Counted from the first letter of the stretch, positions 7,026 through 16,492 are shown. The stretch is 64,000 nucleotides of DNA from Paenibacillus zeirhizosphaerae (GCF_030705605.1 NZ_JAPCKK010000004.1:30132-94131), one strand, 5' to 3'. Notes: generated from the sequence alone by a model not told the origin. Numbers and translations: made by a program.

Positions 7026-9011
7026 ATGAATGCACAGGATTTAAAGCGGCTGGAATACGGCAGAGTAAAAGAAGAGCTGGAGCAGTACGCCGTGTCGTAT
7101 TTGGGCAAACGGCAGGTGTCAAGGCTGGCACCTATGACTAACGGAAAGCTGATCCGCAAGACGCTGGATGAAACGGCGGAAGCCAAGGCGCTTCTGCAGC
7201 AGGGGGCAAGCGTGCCGGTGCCTTCCATGGAAGGCATGGAGCATATTCTTGGCCTTCTGGGCACAGGGTATATTTTCAGTGAGCAGGATTTTGCGCAAAT
7301 CCTTCAATTTCTTACAAGCTGCTCACAGCTAATGAGGTACATGAACGCCAAGCGTGAAGCCGCGCCCTTCGTCAGCGCCTATGCGGCTTCAATGTATGAG
7401 CTGGAGAAGATCCGGTCAGCCATTGACGACAGCATTCGCAGCGGGCGGATCATCGATTCGGCCAGTAAAGAGCTGTCCAGAATACGTAAAAAAATATCTG
7501 TAATCGAAGAGCGCCGCAAAAGCAGGCTGAATGCCCTGATGAGCAGACACCGCAGCATTTTGCAGGAGCATGTCGTGAGTACCCGTGGCGGAAGATATGT
7601 ATTGCCGATCAAAAAGGAGCATCGCAAACAGGTGAAGGGTACAGTGCTGGATGAGTCGGCTAGCGGACAGACCGTTTATATTGAACCTGAGGATCTCAGG
7701 ACCCTCCAATATGATTTGTCCGCCCTGCAGGCGGAAGAAGCGCGGGAGGAAATGAAAATTCTCAGCGAGCTGACTTTATTGGTGGAAGAACATGCGCAGT
7801 GGATTCACATTAATGCCGAAACGGTAGGCATGTACGATTTTCTGTTCGCCAAAGCCAAATATGCCGCTTCCATGGACGGAGGCAATGTGGAGCTGAATGA
7901 GCAGGGGGTGGTACAACTGTATGAAGCCAGGCACCCATTCATGGGCCGCTCCATGGTGCCTTTGGATTTCGCCCTCGGCAAGGGGTATTCCTCGCTGATT
8001 GTTACCGGTCCGAACACCGGCGGCAAAACACTGGCACTCAAAACGGTGGGTTTATTAACGGTCATGGTGCAGTCGGGCCTGCTCGTTCCGGTCCGTGAAG
8101 GCAGTATATTCGCGGTGTTTCATCAGATCGCGGTCGATATCGGTGATGGCCAGAGCATTGAGCACGCGCTGAGCACCTTCTCGGCACATATCCGGAACGT
8201 AATCGAAATACTGGATGCCGCAGATCACCGGACGCTGGTGCTGATTGATGAAATGGCTTCAGGTACGGACCCGGGAGAGGGTGTCGCCCTTTCGATTGCG
8301 ATCCTGGAAGAGCTGCACCGGAGAGGGGCCTCTGTCATAGCAACGACCCATTATAACGAAATTAAGAGCTTTGCGGCGGCCGCATCAGGCTTTGAAAATG
8401 CGCGTATGGAGTTTGATCCGCAGACGCTGCAGCCTTTGTATCGGCTGCGCATCGGGGAAGCGGGCCAGAGCTACGCTTTCCAGATTGCTCTGAAGCTGGG
8501 CATTCCGGAGTCGATCATTCAGCGTTCGCGTGTTATTGCCCAGGAAGGAGCTGCTCATCCTGCTGCTGCAAAACAGGCTGTCCCCGCTATAGAAACGGGA
8601 GAAACAGCGAATATTATTGAACAAACCGTGAAAGCAGAGGCGCAGGCTATTGAGGTGATCAGGCGGGAAGCTGGCAGCAGCGTACCAGAAAATGACCTTT
8701 CTGAGATGAACGGTGCAAATGAGCTGCCGACATTCCAGCTCGGCGATAGAGTGACCATTCCTTATCTGAAGCAGAGTGGCATTGTGTGCGAGGCGGAGGA
8801 TAGCAAAGGAATTGTAGGTGTCCTGATCCGCAAGCATAAAATGAAAATCCACAAAAAACGCCTACGTCTGCATATTGAGGGTAAAGAATTGTATCCGGAC
8901 GATTATGACCTGGATATCGTGCTTGACACCAAAGAGAACCGGAAGAAGCGCAAGCTTATGAAACGCAAGCATGTCGAAGGGCTTTCGATTGAAAAACCGG
9001 AAGAAAAGTAA
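7026..9011 (+). CDS. MutS2-like ATPase lacking the Smr domain
   Basis: The 661-aa protein has the MutS2 layout: a helical lever/clamp region, then the MutS-type ATPase with Walker A GPNTGGKT (about residue 328), Walker B LVLIDEMASGTDPGEG and ATTHYNEIK. A basic KOW/SH3-like stretch follows (FQLGDRVTIPYLKQSGIV), then a Lys/Arg-rich tail. Usual MutS2 is about 780 aa and ends in an Smr nuclease domain; here it is absent, so ribosome rescue or recombination control would have to work without that nuclease. The start at 7026 has AAGGGAG ahead. The in-frame extension to 6909 would run through the terminator hairpin and is rejected. Confidence 0.85.
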   Translation: MNAQDLKRLEYGRVKEELEQYAVSYLGKRQVSRLAPMTNGKLIRKTLDETAEAKALLQQGASVPVPSMEGMEHILGLLGTGYIFSEQDFAQILQFLTSCSQLMRYMNAKREAAPFVSAYAASMYELEKIRSAIDDSIRSGRIIDSASKELSRIRKKISVIEERRKSRLNALMSRHRSILQEHVVSTRGGRYVLPIKKEHRKQVKGTVLDESASGQTVYIEPEDLRTLQYDLSALQAEEAREEMKILSELTLLVEEHAQWIHINAETVGMYDFLFAKAKYAASMDGGNVELNEQGVVQLYEARHPFMGRSMVPLDFALGKGYSSLIVTGPNTGGKTLALKTVGLLTVMVQSGLLVPVREGSIFAVFHQIAVDIGDGQSIEHALSTFSAHIRNVIEILDAADHRTLVLIDEMASGTDPGEGVALSIAILEELHRRGASVIATTHYNEIKSFAAAASGFENARMEFDPQTLQPLYRLRIGEAGQSYAFQIALKLGIPESIIQRSRVIAQEGAAHPAAAKQAVPAIETGETANIIEQTVKAEAQAIEVIRREAGSSVPENDLSEMNGANELPTFQLGDRVTIPYLKQSGIVCEAEDSKGIVGVLIRKHKMKIHKKRLRLHIEGKELYPDDYDLDIVLDTKENRKKRKLMKRKHVEGLSIEKPEEK

Positions 9012-9109
9012 AATAACTTTAAATAAAGTAGCTTGATATTGAGATAAAATGCTGCTATGATTAAAAAAGTAAGGTACTAAAAAATATATGATTATTGGAG
9101 GGAACACCC

Positions 9110-9712
9110 ATGAGTAAAGATTTTTTCACTGCACTTAAAGACAGACGTTCTTACTATGGCATCAGCAAGGAATCGGTCATCTCGGATGCACGCATTCAGG
9201 AGATCGTGGAAGAGGCTGTGAAATACACGCCTTCTTCCTTCAACTCCCAAAGCGCCCGCGCTGTTGTGCTGCTCGGTGAACAGCATGACAAACTGTGGAA
9301 CCATACGGAAGATATCCTGCGCGAGGTTGTAGGCGATGAGGCAGCATTTGCTTCTACAGCAGAGAAAATGGCAGCTTTCCGCAGCGGATACGGCACGGTG
9401 CTCTTCTTTGAAGATAATAATGTTGTAGCCGGGCTGCAGCAAAGCTTCCCGTCTTATGCCGACAACTTCCCGGTATGGGCCAACCAGTCGAACGGCATGC
9501 TTCAGCTTGTGGTCTGGACGGCGCTTGAACAGGAAGGGCTGGGCGCTTCGCTGCAGCATTACAATCCGCTGATCGACGAGAGAGTGAAGCAGGAGTGGAG
9601 CATTCCGGAAAGCTGGAGACTGATTGCCCAAATGCCTTTTGGCAAGCCTGTTGCACAGCCGGGAGAGAAGGAATTCAAGTCGCTTGCAGAACGTGTTAAA
9701 GTTGTGAAATAA
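9110..9712 (+). CDS. Nitroreductase family protein (Frm2/Hbn1-like)
   Basis: This 200-aa FMN-dependent nitroreductase-fold protein is cytoplasmic. RRSYYGI near the N-terminus and SSFNSQSARAVVLLG are flavin-contact segments of the Hbn1/Frm2 branch, and MPFGKPVAQPGEK is the typical C-terminal segment. Members reduce nitro-aromatics or quinones with NAD(P)H, and some respond to lipid or oxidative stress. GGAGGG lies eight bases before the ATG at 9110. It is a single-gene unit closed by a strong terminator. The physiological substrate is unknown. Confidence 0.88.
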   Translation: MSKDFFTALKDRRSYYGISKESVISDARIQEIVEEAVKYTPSSFNSQSARAVVLLGEQHDKLWNHTEDILREVVGDEAAFASTAEKMAAFRSGYGTVLFFEDNNVVAGLQQSFPSYADNFPVWANQSNGMLQLVVWTALEQEGLGASLQHYNPLIDERVKQEWSIPESWRLIAQMPFGKPVAQPGEKEFKSLAERVKVVK

Positions 9713-9732
9713 CTTTTCATATATAGCATGAC

Positions 9733-9768
9733 AAAAAAGCGCCGAAGATAGGAATTCGGCGCTTTTTT
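9733..9768. terminator. Terminator of the nitroreductase gene
   Basis: A 14-bp stem (AAAAAAGCGCCGAA / TTCGGCGCTTTTTT) forms a bidirectional terminator. Confidence 0.85.
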
Positions 9769-9816
9769 GTGTACTATTATCGATAGGAGCAGCAAATTCA
9801 TACAAGGAGGCAGTGC

Positions 9817-10182
9817 ATGTATAAGAAGCTCAAGTCATACTGTCTGGAAAAAAAGGGAGCGGTCGAAACCTATCCCTTCGGCCCGTCTCCACTAGTGGTC
9901 AAGGTAGGGGGCAAAATATTCGCTCTCCTCACCGAAGAAGACGGAATCCCTTTCATTTCACTGAAATGTGATCCCGTCATCGCTGAAAATCTGAGGGAGC
10001 AGAATAAAGCCATCCGTCCCGGATACCATCTGAACAAGCAGCACTGGAACACCGTTACAGTTGACGGGTCTATACCAAAGTCCGAGCTGTATGCCATGAT
10101 TGACCATTCCTATGAGCTTGTCCTGAAAGGCATGACCAAGGCGGCTCGTGCAGCCATAGAAGAGCGGCTCGTGCAGCCATAG
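9817..10182 (+). CDS. MmcQ/YjbR family protein
   Basis: This 121-aa CyaY-like-fold protein carries the family marks TYPFGPSPLVVKVGGKIFAL, SLKCDP, and GYHLNKQHWNTV near its C-terminal half. YjbR proteins are small proteins of unclear function, described as DNA-binding in one case. AAGGAGG lies eight bases ahead of the ATG. The last codons lie in a 23-bp tandem duplication (10141-10186), which changes the reading of the tail: without the second copy the protein would end RLV rather than RLVQP. It is convergent with the hydrolase at 10200. Confidence 0.85.
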   Translation: MYKKLKSYCLEKKGAVETYPFGPSPLVVKVGGKIFALLTEEDGIPFISLKCDPVIAENLREQNKAIRPGYHLNKQHWNTVTVDGSIPKSELYAMIDHSYELVLKGMTKAARAAIEERLVQP

Positions 10183-10186
10183 AAGA
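10141..10186 (+). repeat. 23-bp tandem duplication at a gene end
   Basis: Two perfect head-to-tail copies beginning GCGGCTCGTG at 10141 and 10164. The period is not a multiple of three, so the copy shifts the frame and supplies a new stop to the YjbR-like gene. Confidence 0.85.
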
Positions 10187-10199
10187 GCGGCTTGTCTGA

Positions 10200-10892
10200 T
10201 CAGATGTCGATCGATTCGCCCGGAGCGAGCACCTTGCCCTTCAGCCCTTTGGCTTCCAGTTGGGAGACGAAGGCTTCGGCATCCTGCTTGATTACCGGGA
10301 ACGAGTTGTAATGCACAGGAATGACCAGCTTGGCATTGTACCACTCGGCTGCGAGCAGCGCGTCCTCCGGTCCCATGGTGTAATGGCCGCCGATCGGGAT
10401 GAACGCAACATCAATGGAATAGCGTTCACCGAACATTTTCATGTCACTGAACAGCCCTGTGTCGCCTGCATGAAGGATCGTCCTGCCTTCAGCCTGTACA
10501 ATATAACCACCAGGCTGACCGCCGTATATAATCGTCTGATTCTCTTCATCCACAATACCTGAGGTGTGGAAGGCGTGAATCATTTTGGCAGTTGCGAATC
10601 CAAGGTCATAGGTGCCTCCGATGTTCATGCCGACCGTGTTCAGCCCTTTCCAGGACATGTAGGTTGCAAGCTCGACGTTGGCAATGACCGGAATGCCGTT
10701 ATTCGCTTTGGCGATCGGCTCGGCGTCCAGAATATGATCCATATGAGCGTGGGTCAGCAGAATGGCGTCGGTCTTGATGTCCTCCGGTTGGGTAACCGCC
10801 AGCTCGTTGCCGCTGAGAAAAGGATCAATCACGAGCGATTTGCCGCCTGCCGTGATTTGAATGGATGAATGTCCGTGATAGATTAATTGCAT
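10200..10892 (-). CDS. UPF0173 metal-dependent hydrolase (YtkL-like)
   Basis: The 230-aa protein is a metallo-beta-lactamase-fold hydrolase of the UPF0173 group. Metal ligands are visible in THAHMDH (about residues 47-53), with GDTG in the middle and PVHYNSF near the C-terminus. The N-terminal YHGHSSIQI is also typical. The cellular substrate of this family is not established. AAGGAG precedes the ATG at 10892. It is convergent with the YjbR-like gene and divergent from the PaaX-like regulator. Confidence 0.9.
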   Translation of the reverse strand: MQLIYHGHSSIQITAGGKSLVIDPFLSGNELAVTQPEDIKTDAILLTHAHMDHILDAEPIAKANNGIPVIANVELATYMSWKGLNTVGMNIGGTYDLGFATAKMIHAFHTSGIVDEENQTIIYGGQPGGYIVQAEGRTILHAGDTGLFSDMKMFGERYSIDVAFIPIGGHYTMGPEDALLAAEWYNAKLVIPVHYNSFPVIKQDAEAFVSQLEAKGLKGKVLAPGESIDI

Positions 10893-11050
10893 GTCGGTTC
10901 ACTCCTTATACATAGTAGAATCATTGAAGGTCTGAGCGTTTAGTTGTTCTAGGGTGAATTTTAAGTCTTTCAGATATATCATAAACAATAACGATCGTAC
11001 ATGTTTAAGATATATTTTAAGGTATTCCGTGTCAAGCAGGGGGTCATCTT

Positions 11051-11839
11051 TTGTTATCGGTTGAGAAGCAAATGCTGTTCTTAATGTCTCGTACAGAGAA
11101 AATGAATATTCAGGATTTGCTGCGCATCTATGAAAAACGCGGCTATGCCCCTACCTACATCCGCAGCTCCTTGTCCAGGCTGAAAAAAGGGGGATACGTT
11201 ATTTCTCCATCCCGCTCCATGTATCGGATTACCGATATTGGCCGGTCGTTTGTAACCTCCATTAACGGCAAGCCACAGCGGGTTAGGGAAGCGTGGGACG
11301 GGCGCTGGCACATTGTGATGGCGGGAGTGCCGGAAGAACAGCGTAGAAAGAGGGATGCCCTGCGTGTTGGACTGCTGCAGTTTGGCTTTGGGATGCTGTA
11401 TAACGGGGTGTACGTTAATCCGTGGAATAATGCACAGGAGGTAGGCAGCCTGGTCGATAGCCTGGAATTATCCGGCTGTGTAACCTGCGTTAGCGGCTCG
11501 ATGGAAATCGGGTCCATTACATCGCAGCATGCGGAGAAAATATGGCAGCTTGATAAGGTGGCCGCTCTGTATCATGACAAATGGCAGTGGTACAAGAGCG
11601 AATTCGAGCCGCTCCTGCGGCGGGCAGATGTGCAGGAGGACGCCGCTTTGGAGCTGTTCTTGCTGTATCTGTCCATCGGGGAGTCGATTAGCGATTTGTT
11701 CCTGCTGGATCCGATGCTGCCCGCAGAGCTGCTGTCCCCGGAGTGGGAGGAGCATCACGCTAAGCTGGAACAGATGATGGAGACTCATCGGCAATTGGCC
11801 GGACGCATTCCAGATTTGAAAAGCGTCTGGCCGAGCTAG
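11051..11839 (+). CDS. PaaX-like transcriptional regulator
   Basis: The 262-aa protein has an N-terminal winged helix (IQDLLRIYEKRGYAPTYIRSSLSRLKKGGYVI) and then a PaaX-type central and C-terminal region (AWDGRWHIVMAGVPEEQRRKRD..., YNGVYVNPW). PaaX proteins repress phenylacetate or related aromatic catabolism, but no such genes are near, so the target is unknown. The start codon is TTG behind a GGGGG-rich ribosome binding site. It is followed at 106 bases by a secreted protein gene. Confidence 0.8.
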   Translation: MLSVEKQMLFLMSRTEKMNIQDLLRIYEKRGYAPTYIRSSLSRLKKGGYVISPSRSMYRITDIGRSFVTSINGKPQRVREAWDGRWHIVMAGVPEEQRRKRDALRVGLLQFGFGMLYNGVYVNPWNNAQEVGSLVDSLELSGCVTCVSGSMEIGSITSQHAEKIWQLDKVAALYHDKWQWYKSEFEPLLRRADVQEDAALELFLLYLSIGESISDLFLLDPMLPAELLSPEWEEHHAKLEQMMETHRQLAGRIPDLKSVWPS

Positions 11840-11944
11840 GAGGTACCGCAGCAGGCAAATTACAGGTGGAAAATCTGTCCTATTTTGATAGAGTAATAGG
11901 GAGGGGGAAGTATCCTTCCAATTCAAAAAATAGGGAGAATGTCC

Positions 11945-13189
11945 ATGAAACAGAGGCACAAATGGATTCTATGCTCCGCCTTGCTGCTCGGGTTCGGGGG
12001 GACCGGCACGTTGGCGGGAAATGCGGGAGCAGCAGGTGTAGGCATTATGCTAGACGGTTATCCGCTTCCTTTTCCGGTGGAACCGAAGGTCATGCAAGGT
12101 ACGACCATGGTTCCTTTCCGCGCTATCTCGGAAGCGCTTGGCATTCAAGTCGTATGGAATCAGGTTGCACAAACGATTACCGCCACAAAGCAGGGGGAGG
12201 GAGGAACACAGCAGGTTGTACTTGCCATGGGGAGCCAAACAGCCCAGGCAGGAGGGCAAAATGTTCAGCTCCCCGTTGCTCCGCAAATGATCAGCGGCAC
12301 GACCATGATCCCGCTCAGCTTCTTCAGCCAGCAGTTTGGTGCGGAGGTGTCCTGGAACCAGGGGACCAAGACGGTCTCGATTACGTCGCCTAAGGAGGAG
12401 TTGTACACGGTTGGTTTCTACGCCTTGTCTTCTTACAGCGAGATCAGCCGGGTTCCTGAATTTGACTCAGTAGCCTTCGGCTGGAGCCGCATTGGCACGG
12501 ATGGGGGCTTTACGACGGGAGCAAAGGAATATGGATGGCCACAAGCGGCCGGGGACATCACACCTGAAACTATCATTCAGAATACTTCGGCACAAGGGAC
12601 GGCCCCTTATCTAATGGTGTATTCGGTCGATGGTAATCTGGAACTGACCAAAAATTTGGAGGACAAGCAGCTACAGGAGCAGACTGTGACGCAAATGGTT
12701 AGTACGGCAACAGAGAAAGGATTTAAGGGAATTGCACTGGACCTGGAAGGCTTGGGCTGGAGCGGAGATAAAGCGAAGGCACGCTCGGATTACAATGCTT
12801 TTGTCAAAAATCTGGCCTCCCGCGCCCATCAGGCCGGCTTGAAGCTGACGGTTATTCTTCATCCGTTGAACAGCGCGTATACAGGCTATGATTATGGAAC
12901 TTTGGGCAAGCTTGCTGATGAACTCATTATTATGGCTTATGCTTATGGAGACGAGAAGAGCCCTGAGCCTGCGGCAAAGGTGGACGAAGCGATACGGCTG
13001 GCACTAAAGGAGACAGGGAAGGACAAGCTGGTGCTCGGGATTTCCGTGGCCAGTGAGAACAAGCAGTCGGTCAACACCAAAATCGGACTGGCGAAGCGCT
13101 ATGACCTGAAGGGAATTGCCGTTTGGAGGCTTGGACTGATTGGACAGGATGTCTGGGATGAAATGAACGAGTCCATTGATTTCAAATAA
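11945..13189 (+). CDS. Secreted stalk-domain protein with GH18-like domain
   Basis: The 414-aa protein has a signal peptide (MKQRHKWILCSALLLGFG), then a copper-amine-oxidase-N/stalk-like repeat pair (MVPFRAISEALGIQVVWNQ; MIPLSFFSQQFGAEVSWNQ) at about residues 35-145. A glycoside-hydrolase-18-like domain follows, with the motif GIALDLEGL carrying the Glu expected as acid/base and LIIMAYAYGDE late in the barrel. This layout occurs in Paenibacillus cell-wall or spore-peptidoglycan hydrolases. Of two ATGs, 11945 has GGGAG at proper spacing. Whether it cleaves chitin-like or muropeptide glycans cannot be told. Confidence 0.82.
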   Translation: MKQRHKWILCSALLLGFGGTGTLAGNAGAAGVGIMLDGYPLPFPVEPKVMQGTTMVPFRAISEALGIQVVWNQVAQTITATKQGEGGTQQVVLAMGSQTAQAGGQNVQLPVAPQMISGTTMIPLSFFSQQFGAEVSWNQGTKTVSITSPKEELYTVGFYALSSYSEISRVPEFDSVAFGWSRIGTDGGFTTGAKEYGWPQAAGDITPETIIQNTSAQGTAPYLMVYSVDGNLELTKNLEDKQLQEQTVTQMVSTATEKGFKGIALDLEGLGWSGDKAKARSDYNAFVKNLASRAHQAGLKLTVILHPLNSAYTGYDYGTLGKLADELIIMAYAYGDEKSPEPAAKVDEAIRLALKETGKDKLVLGISVASENKQSVNTKIGLAKRYDLKGIAVWRLGLIGQDVWDEMNESIDFK

Positions 13190-13230
13190 CTGACAAATTG
13201 ACAACTTCTCATGTAAGGTATAGAATTCAA

Positions 13231-13294
13231 AGAACAAATCGTTTACGTCAATTCATCATGATTCTACAACAAGTGACGTAGACGATTTTGTTCT
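13231..13294. terminator. Long hairpin after the stalk/GH18 gene
   Basis: A roughly 20-bp stem with one mismatch and one bulge (13231-13250 with 13274-13294). It has no good T-run, so it may be a processing or operator structure. Confidence 0.45.
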
Positions 13295-13303
13295 AACGAC
13301 ATC

Positions 13304-13346
13304 AAGGAGCTGTAGCAGGTTCATCCTGCTGCGGCTCCTTTCTTCG
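13304..13346 (+). terminator. Strong terminator
   Basis: A 16-bp stem (13304-13319 with 13325-13340, wobble pairs only) with a 5-base loop, followed by TCTTCG. Confidence 0.7.
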
Positions 13347-13369
13347 TAATTGTAGGTATGGACCGCAAG

Positions 13370-13405
13370 CTGACACTAAATAAGTAAATGGGTGTCAGTT
13401 TTTTT
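13370..13405 (+). terminator. Third hairpin, terminator with T7
   Basis: CTGACAC pairs with GTGTCAG, then seven T. Three hairpins in a row fill 13190-13502, which otherwise holds nothing but the ribosome binding site of the next gene. Confidence 0.7.
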
Positions 13406-13502
13406 GTGTTTTTTTGTCGGAAAGCGTTGATTCAACTGAGTTTCTGGATTATTATGTAAAAAATGAGTCGAGTAGAAAAATATATGAATGGAAGTGAATG
13501 TT

Positions 13503-15119
13503 ATGATACCGTTCGATCCATTATCTTACCCTTATCCATCGCAGCGAAACGCCGTTTATGCACGCAACGGGATGGTGGCTGCTTCCCAGCCTCTCGCCGC
13601 ACAGGCCGGTCTGGATATTCTTAAGAAGGGCGGAAATGCTATAGATGCAGCGATAGCGACTGCGGCATGCCTTACGGTCGTTGAACCGACATCCAATGGC
13701 ATCGGCGGTGACGCCTTTGCCATCGTGTGGACGAAGGACGATACAATGCATGGACTGAACGCAAGCGGCCCTGCCCCGCAAGGCATCTCGATCGAGGTGG
13801 TGAAGCAGGCGGGACATGATAAAATGCCTGCCTACGGATGGCTGCCGGTAACCGTACCGGGGGGGCCTTCGGCATGGAGGGCCTTGTCGGACCGGTTCGG
13901 CAAGCTCCCATTGACAGAGGTGCTAAAGCCGGCAATCGACTATGCCGAGCACGGATTCCCGATTTCCCCGACACTGGGTCATTACTGGGGTCTGGGATAC
14001 CGCCGCTTCGCGGAGGCGCTGAAAGGACCCGAGTTTGCAGGCTGGTTCGACACGTTTGCGCCGGAAGGCAGGGCACCGCGCATCGGGGAGATTTGGAAGT
14101 CGCCGGGGCACGCGGCTACACTTCGCAGCATTGCCGAGACCGACGCCGAATCGTTCTACCGTGGAGCGCTGGCCGAGCAGATTGACGCGTTCTCCAGAGA
14201 GCACGGAGGTTTCCTGCGTAAGGAGGATCTTGCGGCCTATTATCCTGAATGGGTCGATCTGATTTCCGTAAACTACAAAGGTTATGATGTGTGGGAAATT
14301 CCGCCGAACGGGCAGGGATTGGTCGCACTGCTGGCCCTGAATATTTTGAATGGATACGATTTCTCTGCCCGAGATGCCGTGGATACGCATCACAAGCAGA
14401 TGGAAGCGATAAAGCTGGCGTTTGCGGATGGACTTAAATATATTACACAGCATGACAAAATGAATGTGAGTGTAGAGGAATTGCTGTCCTCAGCCTATGC
14501 AGAGGCGCGCCGGTCCCTGATCGGTGAGGAAGCATTGCTGCCAGAGCCGGGCGAGCCGGTACGCAGCGGAACGGTTTATCTGGCTGCGGCAGATGGCGAA
14601 GGTAATATGATTTCTTATATACAGAGCAACTATATGGGATTCGGGTCAGGTATCGTCATTCCCGGCACCGGTATCGGGCTCCAGAACCGTGGCCATTCCT
14701 TCTCGCTGGATCCGTCCCACGATAACCGTTTGGAGCCGGGCAAGCAAACCTACCATACGATTATTCCTGGATTCCTTACAAAGGATGGTAAGGCTCTCGG
14801 CCCATTTGGCGTCATGGGTGGTTTCATGCAGCCCCAAGGGCATATGCAGGTGGTCATGAATATGGTGGATTTCCAGTTAAATCCACAGGCTGCGCTGGAT
14901 GCACCGCGCTGGCAGTGGATTGAGGGCAAGACGATTGAGATTGAGCCGTCGTTCCCCGAGCATCTGGCCCAAAGTCTCATACGCAAAGGGCATCAGATCA
15001 AGCGGGCGAGCGGTGTCGGAGGCTTTGGACGCGGGCAAATTATACTGCGCGATCAGGACAGTGGTGTGTTGATCGGCGGGACGGAGTGGCGTACGGACGG
15101 GACGGTAGCCGCATGGTAG
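13503..15119 (+). CDS. Gamma-glutamyltransferase family protein
   Basis: The 538-aa Ntn-hydrolase of the gamma-glutamyltransferase superfamily has the large-subunit start GMVAASQPLAAQAGLDILKKGGNAIDAAIA and the region GIGGDAF. The presumed self-cleavage/nucleophile Thr lies in RSGTVYLAAAD (about residue 355), where classical enzymes have TTH; here only one Thr is present. No signal peptide is seen, so it is probably cytoplasmic, like YwrD-type members. GGAAGTG before 13503 decides the start over 13488. It is a single transcription unit with its own terminator. Substrate unknown; acylase-like activity is also possible. Confidence 0.87.
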   Translation: MIPFDPLSYPYPSQRNAVYARNGMVAASQPLAAQAGLDILKKGGNAIDAAIATAACLTVVEPTSNGIGGDAFAIVWTKDDTMHGLNASGPAPQGISIEVVKQAGHDKMPAYGWLPVTVPGGPSAWRALSDRFGKLPLTEVLKPAIDYAEHGFPISPTLGHYWGLGYRRFAEALKGPEFAGWFDTFAPEGRAPRIGEIWKSPGHAATLRSIAETDAESFYRGALAEQIDAFSREHGGFLRKEDLAAYYPEWVDLISVNYKGYDVWEIPPNGQGLVALLALNILNGYDFSARDAVDTHHKQMEAIKLAFADGLKYITQHDKMNVSVEELLSSAYAEARRSLIGEEALLPEPGEPVRSGTVYLAAADGEGNMISYIQSNYMGFGSGIVIPGTGIGLQNRGHSFSLDPSHDNRLEPGKQTYHTIIPGFLTKDGKALGPFGVMGGFMQPQGHMQVVMNMVDFQLNPQAALDAPRWQWIEGKTIEIEPSFPEHLAQSLIRKGHQIKRASGVGGFGRGQIILRDQDSGVLIGGTEWRTDGTVAAW

Positions 15120-15132
15120 CACTAATGGGAGC

Positions 15133-15171
15133 AAAGGACCTCATCCTCCACTTGTGGAAGAGGTCCTTTTG
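15133..15171 (+). terminator. Terminator of the gamma-glutamyltransferase gene
   Basis: A 10-bp stem AAAGGACCTC / GAGGTCCTTT with a T-run. Confidence 0.85.
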
Positions 15172-15226
15172 CCTATTTTGGGGTAGGTGGGGGTAAGCCC
15201 CTTTGTGGCTTCGTATAATACGGCGC

Positions 15227-15257
15227 AAAAAAACTCCAGATACGCATGTACCTGGAG
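15227..15257 (-). terminator. Minus-strand terminator without an assigned gene
   Basis: CTCCAG / CTGGAG stem, with an A-run on the plus strand that reads as T7 on the minus strand. No minus-strand gene precedes it, so it may end an unannotated small RNA or be a remnant. Nearby (15275-15325) are AT-rich TAGTATACTA-like palindromes. Nothing else is seen in 15120-15469. Confidence 0.5.
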
Positions 15258-15469
15258 GAGAAAAAAAGGTTATGACACTTATTAGTATACTAAAGTATAT
15301 CAATTTAGTATATACAATTTTGGATGATTTTATATGCATATAGTCTGTTATTTTGCGTGGCGTTGCGAATACTGCTTCTTGCGTTATGAACCAAAAAAGC
15401 GGATATTATAGTATAGGTAATTTAATTTTGTGAAATTACCTTGAACACGTAGAAATGGAGGCCTGAACG

Positions 15470-16492
15470 ATGTCTGAACATAGATCGCCGAAAGGCAATT
15501 CACTGCAAAATGTCAAAGTATCTGTACTGGATCTGGCACCGATCGTAGTTGATGGATCGGCGGCGGAGGCGCTGCGCAACAGCCTGGACCTCGCACAGCA
15601 TACCGAACGTTGGGGGTACCATCGGTATTGGGTCGCTGAACACCACAACATGCCGGGGATCGCGAGCTCAGCCACCTCAGTGGTCATCGGCCATATTGCC
15701 GGCGGCACATCCACGATCCGGGTGGGTTCCGGGGGGATTATGCTGCCGAACCATGCGCCGCTGGTCATAGCCGAGCAGTTCGGTACGCTGGAGTCGCTTT
15801 ATCCGGGTCGGATCGACCTGGGGCTGGGCAGAGCACCTGGCAGTGACAGGAGAACGACGCTGGCGCTGCGCAGAGAGCTGGATAGCGGGGAGGATTTTCC
15901 CGAGTTGCTGGATGAGCTGATGGCTTATTTTGATCCGTCGGCCACGTCTTATCATGCCCCGGTGCGGGCTGTTCCCGGAGAAGGGCTGAATATCCCGATA
16001 TGGCTGCTCGGCTCCAGCGACTTCAGCGCTAGGCTCGCCGGTCGGAAGGGGCTGCCGTTTGCGTTTGCCGGCCACTTCTCGCCTGACTATATCCAGCGTG
16101 CGCTGCAGACTTACCGGAGCAGCTTCCAGCCGTCTGCTGTTCTGCAGGAGCCTTATGTCATGGTAGGCGTTAATGCCATGGCCGCAGATACGGATGAACA
16201 GGCTGAATGGCTGGGCACGACCATGCAGCAGCAGTTTCTGAACATCATCCGGGGCAAAACCGGACAGGTTCAGCCGCCTGCCGATATGGAAGGACGCTGG
16301 AGCGAGTATGAGAAATCCGTCGTAGAAAAGCAGTTAAAATCCACCATGAAGGGCGGGCCGGAGAAGGTGCGCGGCCAGTTGGAGGCTTTTATCGCGGAAA
16401 CCAACGCGGATGAGCTTATTATTAATTCCATGATGTTTGATCATAAGGATCGCCTAAGATCTTATGAGATTATCAGTGATATTATGAAATAA
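15470..16492 (+). CDS. LLM-class flavin-dependent oxidoreductase
   Basis: The 340-aa bacterial-luciferase-like monooxygenase fold is clear from [50 protein letters not shown] and IPIWLLGSS. It matches the MsnO8/YceB-type branch. Such enzymes use FMNH2 and oxygen; the substrate is unknown. GGAGG precedes the ATG by eight bases. It is a monocistronic unit, followed by its own terminator and then by a TetR gene on the same strand, which may control it. Confidence 0.9.
   Translation: MSEHRSPKGNSLQNVKVSVLDLAPIVVDGSAAEALRNSLDLAQHTERWGYHRYWVAEHHNMPGIASSATSVVIGHIAGGTSTIRVGSGGIMLPNHAPLVIAEQFGTLESLYPGRIDLGLGRAPGSDRRTTLALRRELDSGEDFPELLDELMAYFDPSATSYHAPVRAVPGEGLNIPIWLLGSSDFSARLAGRKGLPFAFAGHFSPDYIQRALQTYRSSFQPSAVLQEPYVMVGVNAMAADTDEQAEWLGTTMQQQFLNIIRGKTGQVQPPADMEGRWSEYEKSVVEKQLKSTMKGGPEKVRGQLEAFIAETNADELIINSMMFDHKDRLRSYEIISDIMK

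Noticed and set aside
9092..9805. 237-codon frame on the minus strand opposite the nitroreductase
   Set aside because: It is a shadow of a clear family gene, has no homologous motifs and runs through the terminator.
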